A stretch of 32,458 bases of DNA, taken from the NCBI GenBank assembly GCA_023410885.1, contig JAEYPI010000261.1, forward strand, positions 1 to 32,458, given 5' to 3'. Below, in pieces: positions 7,812 through 14,980 of this stretch (the first letter of the stretch is position 1; every line of letters begins with the position of its first letter). This stretch comes from Bacillota bacterium. GTDB lineage: Bacteria > Bacillota > Clostridia > DSM-8532. A program made the position numbers and the translations under genes. The notes beneath the pieces are model-generated. The model was not told where the DNA came from. It searched no databases and worked only from the letters and a program-made list of their open reading frames with translations.

Positions 7812-9023
7812 TCAATCAGTTAAGAAGGTGGTTTTCTCCCTGGTAATGGTATTGATCTTTTCCGAACAGCCATACATGATAACAATGTAAGCAATGACGA
7901 AAAACGGTAATATGCCTATGGTTGTGGCGGAAGCAATCCAACCTAATAAGGGTGGCAACAGGGATGAACCCGTATAGGCAAGGGCCATCTGTAAGCCCAT
8001 AATGGTCTGTGAATGCTCTTTCCCAAAGCGAACAGGGGTTTCGTGCAGCATACATGGAAAGATGGGAGCACATCCTAGGCCTACTAAAATAAAACCGATT
8101 AAGGAGAAAAAGGCTGGCAAGGGCAGTACAATCAAGAGAGCGCCCGCAAGGGTCATTAATTGACCAATACGGATTAATACAGGATTGCTCACCCTCATGG
8201 TGACAAAGCCTGTAATGAGCCGACCGGCAGTAATACCGCCATAATAAAGGGAAACCCATTGGGCAGCTGTTGCCGCAGATAAGCCCTTTATGCTCATTAA
8301 AAAGCTGCTGCCCCACAGACCCATGGTGGATTCTACACCACAATAGAATAAAAAGGAGAGTAGCGCTAAAGGAACCCCTTTGATGCTAAGGAAGCTGAAT
8401 TTTTTATCAGTTTGAGTGGGTATAGAACGGGGCTCCACCTCATGGTCTGCCTTAAGCGCATTTTTTTCTTGATCGGCGTCCCGTTTCCATAGGGGTAATG
8501 TAACAAACAGAACCAATACCAGTACAAATTGGATGATTGAGACGGTTTGATAACCTTTCCGCCATTCGCCTTGCGTCTTGATAAGATGAGACATTAAAAG
8601 AGGGCTAAGGGTGGCACCTATGCCCCAGAAGCAATGGAGCCAGCTCATATGATGGGCTTTGTAATGGGTTGCCACATAGTGATTTAAACCGGCATCAATG
8701 GAGCCGGCCCCCAAACCGAGAGGGATTGCAGAAAGGATGATCCAAAATAAAGAGGGCGATAATGAAAAGCCTAAAAGGGCACAGGCGGTCATAAAACAGC
8801 TAATAAACGTCACCATGCCGGTGTTCATTCGTTTGAGTACATAACCGCTGGCAAGACTGGATAGGATGGTTCCTCCTGATATGACCATTGAAACCATCCC
8901 TGCAGCTTCAAGACCCTTCCCTAATTCTATACGCATAAGCGGCCAAGCTACGCCCAATAATGAATCAGGCAAACCCAAGCTTATAAACGCTAAATAAATG
9001 ATCACTAAAAATAATGTAGCCAT
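7812..9023 (-). CDS. Major facilitator superfamily transporter
   Basis: Inner-membrane transporter of 403 residues with about 12 hydrophobic segments in two halves, separated by a charged cytoplasmic loop near residues 180-215 (KRDADQEKNALK, then EPRSIPTQTDKKF). The N-terminal half has PDSLLGVAWPLMR and a GGTILSSLASGYVLKRM loop resembling the MFS motif between helices 2 and 3; the second half repeats it as YGGITAGRLITGFVTMR. This pattern resembles FucP-like sugar and uncharacterised MFS carriers. Position after the corrinoid genes on the same strand suggests import of the methylated substrate or export of the demethylated product, an inference only. GGGGGAG sits 4 bases before the ATG. Confidence 0.85.
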   Translation of the reverse strand: MATLFLVIIYLAFISLGLPDSLLGVAWPLMRIELGKGLEAAGMVSMVISGGTILSSLASGYVLKRMNTGMVTFISCFMTACALLGFSLSPSLFWIILSAIPLGLGAGSIDAGLNHYVATHYKAHHMSWLHCFWGIGATLSPLLMSHLIKTQGEWRKGYQTVSIIQFVLVLVLFVTLPLWKRDADQEKNALKADHEVEPRSIPTQTDKKFSFLSIKGVPLALLSFLFYCGVESTMGLWGSSFLMSIKGLSAATAAQWVSLYYGGITAGRLITGFVTMRVSNPVLIRIGQLMTLAGALLIVLPLPAFFSLIGFILVGLGCAPIFPCMLHETPVRFGKEHSQTIMGLQMALAYTGSSLLPPLLGWIASATTIGILPFFVIAYIVIMYGCSEKINTITREKTTFLTD

Positions 9024-9069
9024 GAATCTCCCCCTACCCGTTCGATTTTTTACCCTCTAGGGGTAAGCT

Positions 9070-9699
9070 TCAGTCAACCGCTTTAATGCTTAACTGGCCT
9101 TGCTCAAAAGGCACCATGAGGGCTCTCAAGCGATTGGGATCATTGTTTAAATATAACCAGTCCCTACTGTTTTCCTTATCGATAATAACTGGCATTCGAT
9201 CATGGAGCTCTTGGATTTCAGGATTGGCTGCTGTTGTGAGAATGGTAAAATAGGGATTGTTTATTCCGTTTTTATCTTTAAAAAACCAGTAAAGACCGGC
9301 AAAATACATTAATCGTGCATCATAGAATTGAATATAGTGCTTGATGCGCTTCTGTCCCTTTTCTGGAGCCTTCCACTCAAAAAAGCCTCTTGCAGGAATC
9401 AGGCACCGTCTTGTGGCAAAGGGCAGCTTGAATAAAGGCTTCTCATGTACGGTTTCACTTCGGGCATTAATGAGGGGTTTCCCATTTTGCATAGGAAATC
9501 CCCATTTTATTGCATGGGTATTCCAAGCCTCCTCTTCATGCTCTGATATTGTACCGGTATTTTGAATGGGCGTGATCACTGGTGCATAATCACCCGGGAA
9601 GATCTCACCCGCTTTTTTAAGTAATTCTTTTTCAATCTGATTGACTAATCCGGCAAAATCATCGATATCCTTTTCTGGTACATAGAATCGACCACACAT
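9070..9699 (-). CDS. SRAP-domain protein (YedK/HMCES type)
   Basis: Binds abasic sites in single-stranded DNA and forms a thiazolidine crosslink through its N-terminal cysteine, shielding the lesion. The signature is complete: MCGRF with Cys2 as the catalytic residue once Met is removed, NARSET, RRCLIPARGFFEWK with the active-site Glu, and LHDRMPVI with the active-site His. Length of 209 residues is typical. It is a single gene, tandem with the MFS gene (46-base gap). Another lesion-tolerance gene, the Y-family polymerase, lies 7.7 kb away, but no LexA box was found before this one. Confidence 0.95.
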   Translation of the reverse strand: MCGRFYVPEKDIDDFAGLVNQIEKELLKKAGEIFPGDYAPVITPIQNTGTISEHEEEAWNTHAIKWGFPMQNGKPLINARSETVHEKPLFKLPFATRRCLIPARGFFEWKAPEKGQKRIKHYIQFYDARLMYFAGLYWFFKDKNGINNPYFTILTTAANPEIQELHDRMPVIIDKENSRDWLYLNNDPNRLRALMVPFEQGQLSIKAVD

Positions 9700-9823
9700 T
9701 TGATATCACTCCGTTACTGAATTAATAACATCTTTACATCATAATGACTTGTTGTCATTGAGTTTGATTTTCGTACAAAGTATTTTCTTTTTGCAAAAGG
9801 GCTGAGCTTTACGCTTCATATGA

Positions 9824-9857
9824 GAAAAGACTAAGCATAAGCGCATTATACTTAGTC
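9824..9857 (-). terminator. Rho-independent terminator of the rpsB-tsf-pyrH-frr operon
   Basis: On the minus strand a 12-bp stem with one mismatch (GACTAAG core, loop of 5) covers 9857-9829 and is followed by a short U-rich run (TCTTTTC). It lies 43 bases past the frr stop codon. Confidence 0.65.
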
Positions 9858-9900
9858 CCCATCATACATTTCAATTTCCGTATAATGAATAAGAATCCCT

Positions 9901-10455
9901 TTATACTTCCATAATCTCTGTTATCTTACCCTCAACAATCTTATCGACCTTTTCAATATACTCATCTGTAAACTTCTGAATATCTTTTTCGGCCGTCTTA
10001 AGATCATCCTCGGTTATTTCTTTTGCTTTCTCAACCTTCTTAAAATATTCTATGGCATCACGGCGAATCTGTCTAATGGCCACCTTATCACGCTCACCCA
10101 GCTTTTTAACTTCCTTGGTGAGATCCACTCTTCTTTCTTCGGTTAAAGGTGGGAATACAAGACGAATTACTTTGCCGTCATTGTTAGGATTAAGACCTAA
10201 ATCAGAGGTTTGAATAGCTTTAACGATAAGATTCAATGTCTTTGCGTCCCAGGGCTGGATGACGATTTGCCGTGCCTCCGGAACATTTATGTTGGCAAGC
10301 TGATTAATACTGGTAGGGCTGCCATAGTAATCAATGGTCAGCTTATCCAGCACCTTTGGATTTGCACGGCCTGCACGGATAGAACCCAGTTCTTCCCTCA
10401 ATACATTAAGGGTTTTGTCCATTTTTGATTTGAATTGACTATAATCCATACTCAT
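9901..10455 (-). CDS. frr: Ribosome recycling factor
   Basis: Dissociates the post-termination ribosome together with EF-G. The protein of 184 residues matches RRF through its length: MDKTLNVLREELGSIRAGRANPK start region, NINVPEARQIVIQPWD, FPPLTEERRVDLTKEVKKLGE and the C-terminal helix ending in EIMEV. Start chosen at 10455: GGGAGG lies 9 bases upstream (10464-10469 region), and the longer frame back to 10500 would overlap pyrH and add non-conserved residues. It is the last gene of the operon, four bases after the pyrH stop. Confidence 0.97.
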   Translation of the reverse strand: MSMDYSQFKSKMDKTLNVLREELGSIRAGRANPKVLDKLTIDYYGSPTSINQLANINVPEARQIVIQPWDAKTLNLIVKAIQTSDLGLNPNNDGKVIRLVFPPLTEERRVDLTKEVKKLGERDKVAIRQIRRDAIEYFKKVEKAKEITEDDLKTAEKDIQKFTDEYIEKVDKIVEGKITEIMEV

Positions 10456-10459
10456 ATTG

Positions 10460-11173
10460 TTAAACCTCCCTCGCAACAAATGTACCAACATTCTCGCCAT
10501 TTAAAACCTTGAGGATGTTTTCAGGCTGCTTAATACTGAAAACCAGTAAGGGAATATTATTGTCCATACAAAGGGATGTTGCTGTAGAGTCCATTACACC
10601 TAACTGACGCTGCAGAACTTCCATATAACTTATTTTATCATAACGAACAGCGTCGTGGTTAATTTTTGGATCACTGTCATATACAGCATCAACATTTTTA
10701 GCCAACAGTATCACTTCTGCTTCGATTTCAGCAGCTCTCAGTACGGCGGCTGTATCGGTTGAAAAATAGGGATTACCTGTACCACAAGCAAAAATGACAA
10801 CACGATTCTTTTCAAAATGTCTTACAGCACGCCTACGGATATAGGATTCTGCTATTCTTGGCATATCGAGCGCTGTTTGAACTCGTGTAGGAACACCTTG
10901 ATTTTCTAAAGCATCCTGCAGCGCCAAAGCGTTCATAACTGTGGCCAGCATCCCCATGTGATCTGCTGTGGTTCTGTCCATACCAGTACTGCTGCGTCCG
11001 CGCCAGAAATTTCCGCCCCCTACAACAATACCAATTTCAACACCCATATCCCAAGCTGTTTTTATTTTCTCGCTAATTTCAGAAAGGATAGCTTGATCAA
11101 TACCAAGACCCTTATCACCGGATAATGCTTCCCCACTTATCTTTAACATAATCCGCTTATACTTTAATCCCAT
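10460..11173 (-). CDS. pyrH: UMP kinase (uridylate kinase)
   Basis: Phosphorylates UMP to UDP in pyrimidine nucleotide synthesis; the bacterial enzyme is a hexamer of the amino-acid-kinase fold. Visible motifs are KISGEALSG (phosphate binding), IVVGGGNFWRG, DHMGMLATVMNALALQDAL, GTGNPYFSTDTAA and LLAKNVDAVYDSDPK. At 237 residues it has the normal length. GGAGG lies 4 bases before the ATG. Located between tsf and frr, the order conserved in most bacteria. Confidence 0.97.
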   Translation of the reverse strand: MGLKYKRIMLKISGEALSGDKGLGIDQAILSEISEKIKTAWDMGVEIGIVVGGGNFWRGRSSTGMDRTTADHMGMLATVMNALALQDALENQGVPTRVQTALDMPRIAESYIRRRAVRHFEKNRVVIFACGTGNPYFSTDTAAVLRAAEIEAEVILLAKNVDAVYDSDPKINHDAVRYDKISYMEVLQRQLGVMDSTATSLCMDNNIPLLVFSIKQPENILKVLNGENVGTFVAREV

Positions 11174-11244
11174 AATGCCTCCAAAGAAATTTATGCGTTA
11201 AAAAAGGGGTATAATGATTTGTGATCAATATACCCACTAAAAGA

Positions 11245-11892
11245 CTACTTAATTTGCTTCATTACTTCTTCGGCAAAATTCTCTTCTTTTTTCTCCAAGC
11301 CTTCGCCTTTTTCAAAACGAACAAATCTTCTAATGTTGATATTCTCACCGATGGTCGAAATTTTCTCATTCAAGACCTGCTCAACAGTCTTTTCACTATC
11401 CTTAATGAAAGGCTGTTCAAGGAGGCAGATCTCACCGTAGTATTTATCAATTCTACCGTTGACCATCTTCTCAGCGATTTGTGCGGGCTTACCTTCGTTT
11501 ATAGCCTGAGCCTTGAGAATTTCCTTTTCCTTTTCAATGAAATCAGCAGGAACCTCATCTCTCTTTACATAAAGAGGACTCATGGCTGCAATCTGCATTG
11601 CAATATCTTTTACAAAGGTACGGAATTCTTCGTTCTTAGCAGCAAAGTCTGTTTCAATATTTACTTCAACAAGGACACCAATACGTCCACCGCCGTGAAT
11701 ATACGCTTCAACAATTCCTTCGGAAGCAAGTCTGCCGGCCTTCTTAGCAGCTTTAGCAAGACCTTTTTCACGGAGATATTCAATGGCCTTATCCATATCA
11801 CCATTAGTTTCAACAAGTGCTTTTTTACAATCCATCATACCGGCACCGGTACGTTCGCGTAAATCTTTTACTATGCTGGCGGTAATTTCCAT
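11245..11892 (-). CDS. tsf: Elongation factor Ts
   Basis: Guanine-nucleotide exchange factor for EF-Tu. The N-terminal UBA-like domain is clear (VKDLRERTGAGMMDCKKAL), followed by the TDFAAKNEEF exchange motif that contacts EF-Tu and the IAAMSPLYV segment. The C-terminal part ends with LLEQPFIKD and an EGLEKKEENFAEEV tail. At 215 residues it is the short form common in Firmicutes, about 70 residues less than E. coli EF-Ts. GGAGG lies 11 bases before the ATG. 27 bases separate it from rpsB. Confidence 0.97.
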   Translation of the reverse strand: MEITASIVKDLRERTGAGMMDCKKALVETNGDMDKAIEYLREKGLAKAAKKAGRLASEGIVEAYIHGGGRIGVLVEVNIETDFAAKNEEFRTFVKDIAMQIAAMSPLYVKRDEVPADFIEKEKEILKAQAINEGKPAQIAEKMVNGRIDKYYGEICLLEQPFIKDSEKTVEQVLNEKISTIGENINIRRFVRFEKGEGLEKKEENFAEEVMKQIK

Positions 11893-11919
11893 AAACTTAC
11901 CATCCTCCTATATTTTGCT

Positions 11920-12699
11920 TTATGCGTTTTCTACTTCGATATCCTCTTCAACCTTTTCTACCATTTCTACGCTCTCAGCTTCTTCGTTAGCTGGAGAAAC
12001 AGCAGCAGAACCCATTTCGCCTTGTTTAGCTTCGATGATGGCATCTGCAATTTTAGCGCTAATCAGCTTAACAGCTCTAATTGCATCGTCATTACCGGGA
12101 ATAACATAATCCACTTCATCAGGATCACAGTTAGTATCAACAATAGCCACAATGGGAAGACCAAGCTTTCTGGCTTCGAGGATGGCATTTCTTTCCTTCT
12201 TGGGGTCAACAATGAACAAAGCAACAGGGAGCTTCTTCATTTCGGTGATACCACCAAGGTTCTTTTCAAGCTTCTCCATTTCGAGATTAAGCTTAATAAC
12301 CTCTTTCTTGGGAAGAACTTCGAAGGTTCCGTCTGCTTCCATTTTCTTGAGTTCCTGCAGACGATCAATACCCTTACGGATGGTCTTAAAGTTGGTAAGC
12401 ATACCACCGAGCCATCTGTTGTTTACAAAGTATTGTCCACAACGTTCAGCTTCTTCTTTAATAGCGTCCTGAGCTTGCTTTTTAGTACCGACGAAAAGAA
12501 TGTTTCCGCCTTCCATTACCAGGTCCCTGATAAAGAAATAAGCTTCATCGATTTTCTTAACCGTTTTTTGAAGGTCAATGATATAGATTCCGTTTCTTTC
12601 TGTGAAGATGTATTCCGCCATCTTGGGGTTCCATCTTCTGGTCTGGTGACCAAAGTGCACGCCTGCTTCAAGCAGTTGTTTCATAGAAATGACTGACAT
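11920..12699 (-). CDS. rpsB: 30S ribosomal protein S2
   Basis: Structural protein of the small subunit, needed for S1 and mRNA-proximal assembly. The start (MSVISMKQLLEAGVHFGHQ) is the S2 hallmark, followed by RRWNPKMAEYIFTERNGIYI, FVGTKKQAQDAI, NNRWLGGMLTNFKTI and PIVAIVDTNCDPDEVDYVIPGNDDA. The 259 residues include an acidic C-terminal tail of about 30 residues (EEAESVEMVEKVEEDIEVE), a common Firmicute extension. GGAGG lies 8 bases before the ATG. First gene of the operon. Confidence 0.98.
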   Translation of the reverse strand: MSVISMKQLLEAGVHFGHQTRRWNPKMAEYIFTERNGIYIIDLQKTVKKIDEAYFFIRDLVMEGGNILFVGTKKQAQDAIKEEAERCGQYFVNNRWLGGMLTNFKTIRKGIDRLQELKKMEADGTFEVLPKKEVIKLNLEMEKLEKNLGGITEMKKLPVALFIVDPKKERNAILEARKLGLPIVAIVDTNCDPDEVDYVIPGNDDAIRAVKLISAKIADAIIEAKQGEMGSAAVSPANEEAESVEMVEKVEEDIEVENA

Positions 12700-12808
12700 A
12701 AAAAAATCCTCCTTGTTTTTTCCTCCGTCGTCTTCTTCTTTGCAAAGTACCCGACAAACTTGACGAGCACATCCTTTACAAATCCGACGGCGTGTGTATT
12801 AAAATACC
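12700..12808 (-). promoter_or_regulatory. rpsB 5' leader, possibly structured
   Basis: The leader of roughly 105 bases can fold: CCGTCG near its start (about 12784-12789) is complementary to CGACGG just before the ribosome-binding site (about 12724-12729), and a self-complementary CTTTGCAAAG lies between. S2 leaders carry autoregulatory structures in some bacteria, but I cannot match this to a described motif. Sequence between 12844 and 12920 shows no gene. Confidence 0.3.
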
Positions 12809-12814
12809 CGTAAT

Positions 12815-12843
12815 ATTATAGCACGGGGTATTTTTGTTGACAA
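12815..12843 (-). promoter_or_regulatory. Promoter of the rpsB-tsf-pyrH-frr operon
   Basis: TTGTCA (12843-12838) and a perfect TATAAT (12820-12815) are separated by exactly 17 bases on the minus strand, 115 bases before the rpsB start. A 9-bp perfect inverted repeat (AAAATACCC 12801-12809 and GGGTATTTT 12826-12834) brackets the -10 box. Confidence 0.8.
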
Positions 12844-12920
12844 GTGTTGTTTTAATATCTTTTTTAATAACCTCTGCTTATTATTAGGTTATTTTTATTA
12901 AATTATATCCATACATCCAG

Positions 12921-13196
12921 TTAATCATCCCTAGGATGACTGGGATTTCTTTTTACGATAATAGCAGCTTTGGTAATGGCAGAAATAACATCTACTTCAA
13001 ACTGGGCTTTTAAATTATTTATTTTAGAATAAATTTCGCCCTTTGGTGTGACTATGTATTGTGCCGGTAGGTCGTTAAGCGCTTTAGCAGCAATATCCAT
13101 CTTACAGCGGTCACAATGGCACATATTGATGTCCTTTAGAATATCATCCAACGCGCTCAGGACGATCTCTTCCATATAGTTTTTCATCAGGTGCAT
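12921..13196 (-). CDS. ComFB-family late-competence protein
   Basis: Small 91-residue protein matching the ComFB family: YMEEIVLSALDDIL N-terminal helix, a CHCDRCKMDIAAKALN cysteine motif and the LPAQYIVTPKGEIYSKI segment. The family is named from the Bacillus comF operon, where the protein's role is unclear; in cyanobacteria ComFB-domain proteins bind cyclic dinucleotides. No comFA or comFC is nearby. The two CxxC-like cysteines suggest zinc binding. GGAGGG lies 6 bases before the ATG at 13196, which fixes the start. Confidence 0.88.
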   Translation of the reverse strand: MHLMKNYMEEIVLSALDDILKDINMCHCDRCKMDIAAKALNDLPAQYIVTPKGEIYSKINNLKAQFEVDVISAITKAAIIVKRNPSHPRDD

Positions 13197-13264
13197 AAAT
13201 AGCCCTCCTGTAATGTTACTTCTTAAATTTTAACATAGCTTCATATAAAATACACTAAGCTTTT

Positions 13265-13768
13265 CTAATATTTATCTGAAAAGGAATTATCGGAAACAAA
13301 AGGCTTTTCTAAAATGCGTTTGACCTTAATTAAAAACGGCTCATTTTTGTCGATCGGTTTTATTAAAATAGCGTGAAGACCTTTTAAATTTCCGCCCAGA
13401 ACATCAGTAAAAAGCTGGTCCCCTACTATTGCGATCTTTTCATTAGGAAGCTTCATTTTTTCTATGGCCAAATCAAAACCCCGTCCAAAAGGCTTTAAAG
13501 CCTTATACACAAATTCAATGCCAAGAGGCTTGCAAAACAGTTCAACACGTTCTTTTCGAGCATTTGAGACAATGACGGTCTTAATGCCTTTTGCATTGAG
13601 ATTTTTTATATAGGAAATGACTTTTTGATCGGCTTCCTTCGTGTAGGTTGCAACCAGTGTGTTGTCTATATCAATAATAAGTCCATATATGCCGTGGTTG
13701 ATAAGCCTTTCAGGTGTGATGGTAAAAATAGAATTCACATAAGCATCAGGCTTTAAAAGTTTACCCAT
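13265..13768 (-). CDS. YqeG-family HAD phosphatase (subclass IIIA)
   Basis: Cytoplasmic phosphatase of the HAD superfamily, about 167 residues. Motif I is IIDIDNTLV (nucleophile D33, acid/base D35), motif II is TVIVSNA, the Lys of motif III is in KALKPFGRG, and motif IV is IAIVGDQLFTDVLGG. These fit the YqeG group, conserved in Firmicutes and often near ribosome-assembly and shikimate genes; some relatives act as phosphatidylglycerophosphate phosphatases. Start set at 13768 because GGAGG lies 6 bases upstream; the frame extends to 13792 without a ribosome site. Confidence 0.9.
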   Translation of the reverse strand: MGKLLKPDAYVNSIFTITPERLINHGIYGLIIDIDNTLVATYTKEADQKVISYIKNLNAKGIKTVIVSNARKERVELFCKPLGIEFVYKALKPFGRGFDLAIEKMKLPNEKIAIVGDQLFTDVLGGNLKGLHAILIKPIDKNEPFLIKVKRILEKPFVSDNSFSDKY

Positions 13769-13873
13769 TCCTATCCTCCAATGATTCTTCAATGCGCTTT
13801 TTTTCTTTAGCTTACACTAATAGGATTTATTCCGCAACGCTTTTATAACTCAAGGAAATAGCTTTGCATGTTA

Positions 13874-13902
13874 TTGTTTCTAATTCCATATTATGATATA
13901 TT
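13874..13902 (+). promoter_or_regulatory. Promoter of the membrane-protein gene at 13937
   Basis: TTGTTT (13874-13879) and TATATT (13897-13902) are 17 bases apart, with an extended TGA directly before the -10. The predicted transcription start leaves about 28 bases to the ATG. Confidence 0.55.
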
Positions 13903-13936
13903 ATTTCCAAATAAATGTATTAAAGGAGGATCTGGA

Positions 13937-14875
13937 ATGAAACCGTCTGCTATCATTGCAAAGACAATCCCATTCATGCTCATACGCCTCTTAGCATACT
14001 TTGTTTTCTTTCTTGGCATCTGTCTCTATACTGCAATCGTAGTTTTCATCATTGGCGCTATTGAACCCAAAGGATTTTTTGCCTTCGTAACATTTGCGAT
14101 TTTTGGAGGAGGCGGATGGTACGTCTACACATTAGCAAGGGATTACATCAATTACATGATCAAGGCTGGCCATGTAGCGGTTATCGCCGATATGGCAGTA
14201 AAAGGCGGTGTGCCTGAAGGCTTTAATATGTACAGCTATGGTGTTGCAAAGGTAAAGAAGTTCTTTGTGGCCTCCAATGTACTTTTTGCTTTGGATAGAT
14301 TAGTGAGCGGAACCGTCAAACAGATTCAACGCGCCTTTGGTGGTATCGGTGAACTTCTGAGCTTCATCCCCGGTATTAAGGGCCTCACCAATGTTATCAA
14401 TCTCTTTGTTGATATCATTCTCAATTATGTTGATGAGTGCATTATGGCTTTTATCTTCTTGAATGAAGGTCAAAATGTGTGGAAGAGCGCGGCCGATGGT
14501 GTGGTTCTCTACGCTCAGAACTGGAAGACAATCTTAAAAACCGGTGCAAAGATTCTGGTCTTCTTAATTATTTTCTTCCTTATTGCTTTTTTAATCTTTA
14601 ATGGCATGTTTGCCGGTATTTTCGATGGTATTGATAGCATTGAAGAAAGTGGCCTTGCGACTCCCATTGCATTGGCTCTAACCTATGTTTTTGTGCTTAT
14701 CTTAAAATGGTCCATACTGGACTCCATCATTATGATTTACATGATGACCAGCTATCTCAAAGTGGCTTATGGCGCTCAGCCCAGTTATGACCTCTATGGT
14801 AAGCTTCAGGGCATGAGCAAGAAGTTCTCCGAGCTCTTCGGAAAGGCTCAACAAGCGCCTAATACACAAATATAA
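13937..14875 (+). CDS. Uncharacterised polytopic membrane protein
   Basis: Integral membrane protein of 312 residues. Five or six hydrophobic segments are visible: about residues 15-40 and 43-62, one around residue 160, then about 215-240, 250-275 and possibly a further C-terminal one. Between them lie a soluble-looking stretch (residues 65-140) and FLNEGQNVWKSAADGVVLYAQ, which recalls the C-terminal region of choline-transporter-like (CTL/SLC44) proteins. That similarity is weak and by eye, so I assign no function. GGAGG lies 9 bases before the ATG at 13937; the frame starting at 13868 has no ribosome site. It is a monocistronic unit with clear promoter and terminator, divergent from yqeG. 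Confidence 0.8.
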   Translation: MKPSAIIAKTIPFMLIRLLAYFVFFLGICLYTAIVVFIIGAIEPKGFFAFVTFAIFGGGGWYVYTLARDYINYMIKAGHVAVIADMAVKGGVPEGFNMYSYGVAKVKKFFVASNVLFALDRLVSGTVKQIQRAFGGIGELLSFIPGIKGLTNVINLFVDIILNYVDECIMAFIFLNEGQNVWKSAADGVVLYAQNWKTILKTGAKILVFLIIFFLIAFLIFNGMFAGIFDGIDSIEESGLATPIALALTYVFVLILKWSILDSIIMIYMMTSYLKVAYGAQPSYDLYGKLQGMSKKFSELFGKAQQAPNTQI

Positions 14876-14894
14876 TTTCATTTTAGAACAGTGA

Positions 14895-14923
14895 GGGATT
14901 TGCAGTCTTGCAAATCCCTTTTT
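14895..14923 (+). terminator. Rho-independent terminator
   Basis: Perfect 10-bp stem (GGGATTTGCA and TGCAAATCCC) with a 4-base loop, followed by five T residues, 20 bases after the stop of the membrane-protein gene. Confidence 0.92.
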
Positions 14924-14980
14924 GTCTGGTTCAAATGTTAAAGCCGCGTAAGGCCCAGTATGGATGAAGGTACCAATGGT

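Noticed and set aside
7816..8343. Minus-strand open frame of 175 codons within the MFS gene
   Set aside because: It overlaps the MFS gene in another frame, and is rich in Cys, His and Arg without any recognisable domain; a shadow frame.
9044..9065. TACCC/GGGTA hairpin between the SRAP and MFS genes
   Set aside because: The stem is short and on the strand of the genes it is followed by A residues, not T, so I do not call a terminator.
11221..12696. Plus-strand open frames of over 200 codons opposite tsf and rpsB
   Set aside because: These are antisense shadows of highly conserved translation genes and lack ribosome-binding sites.
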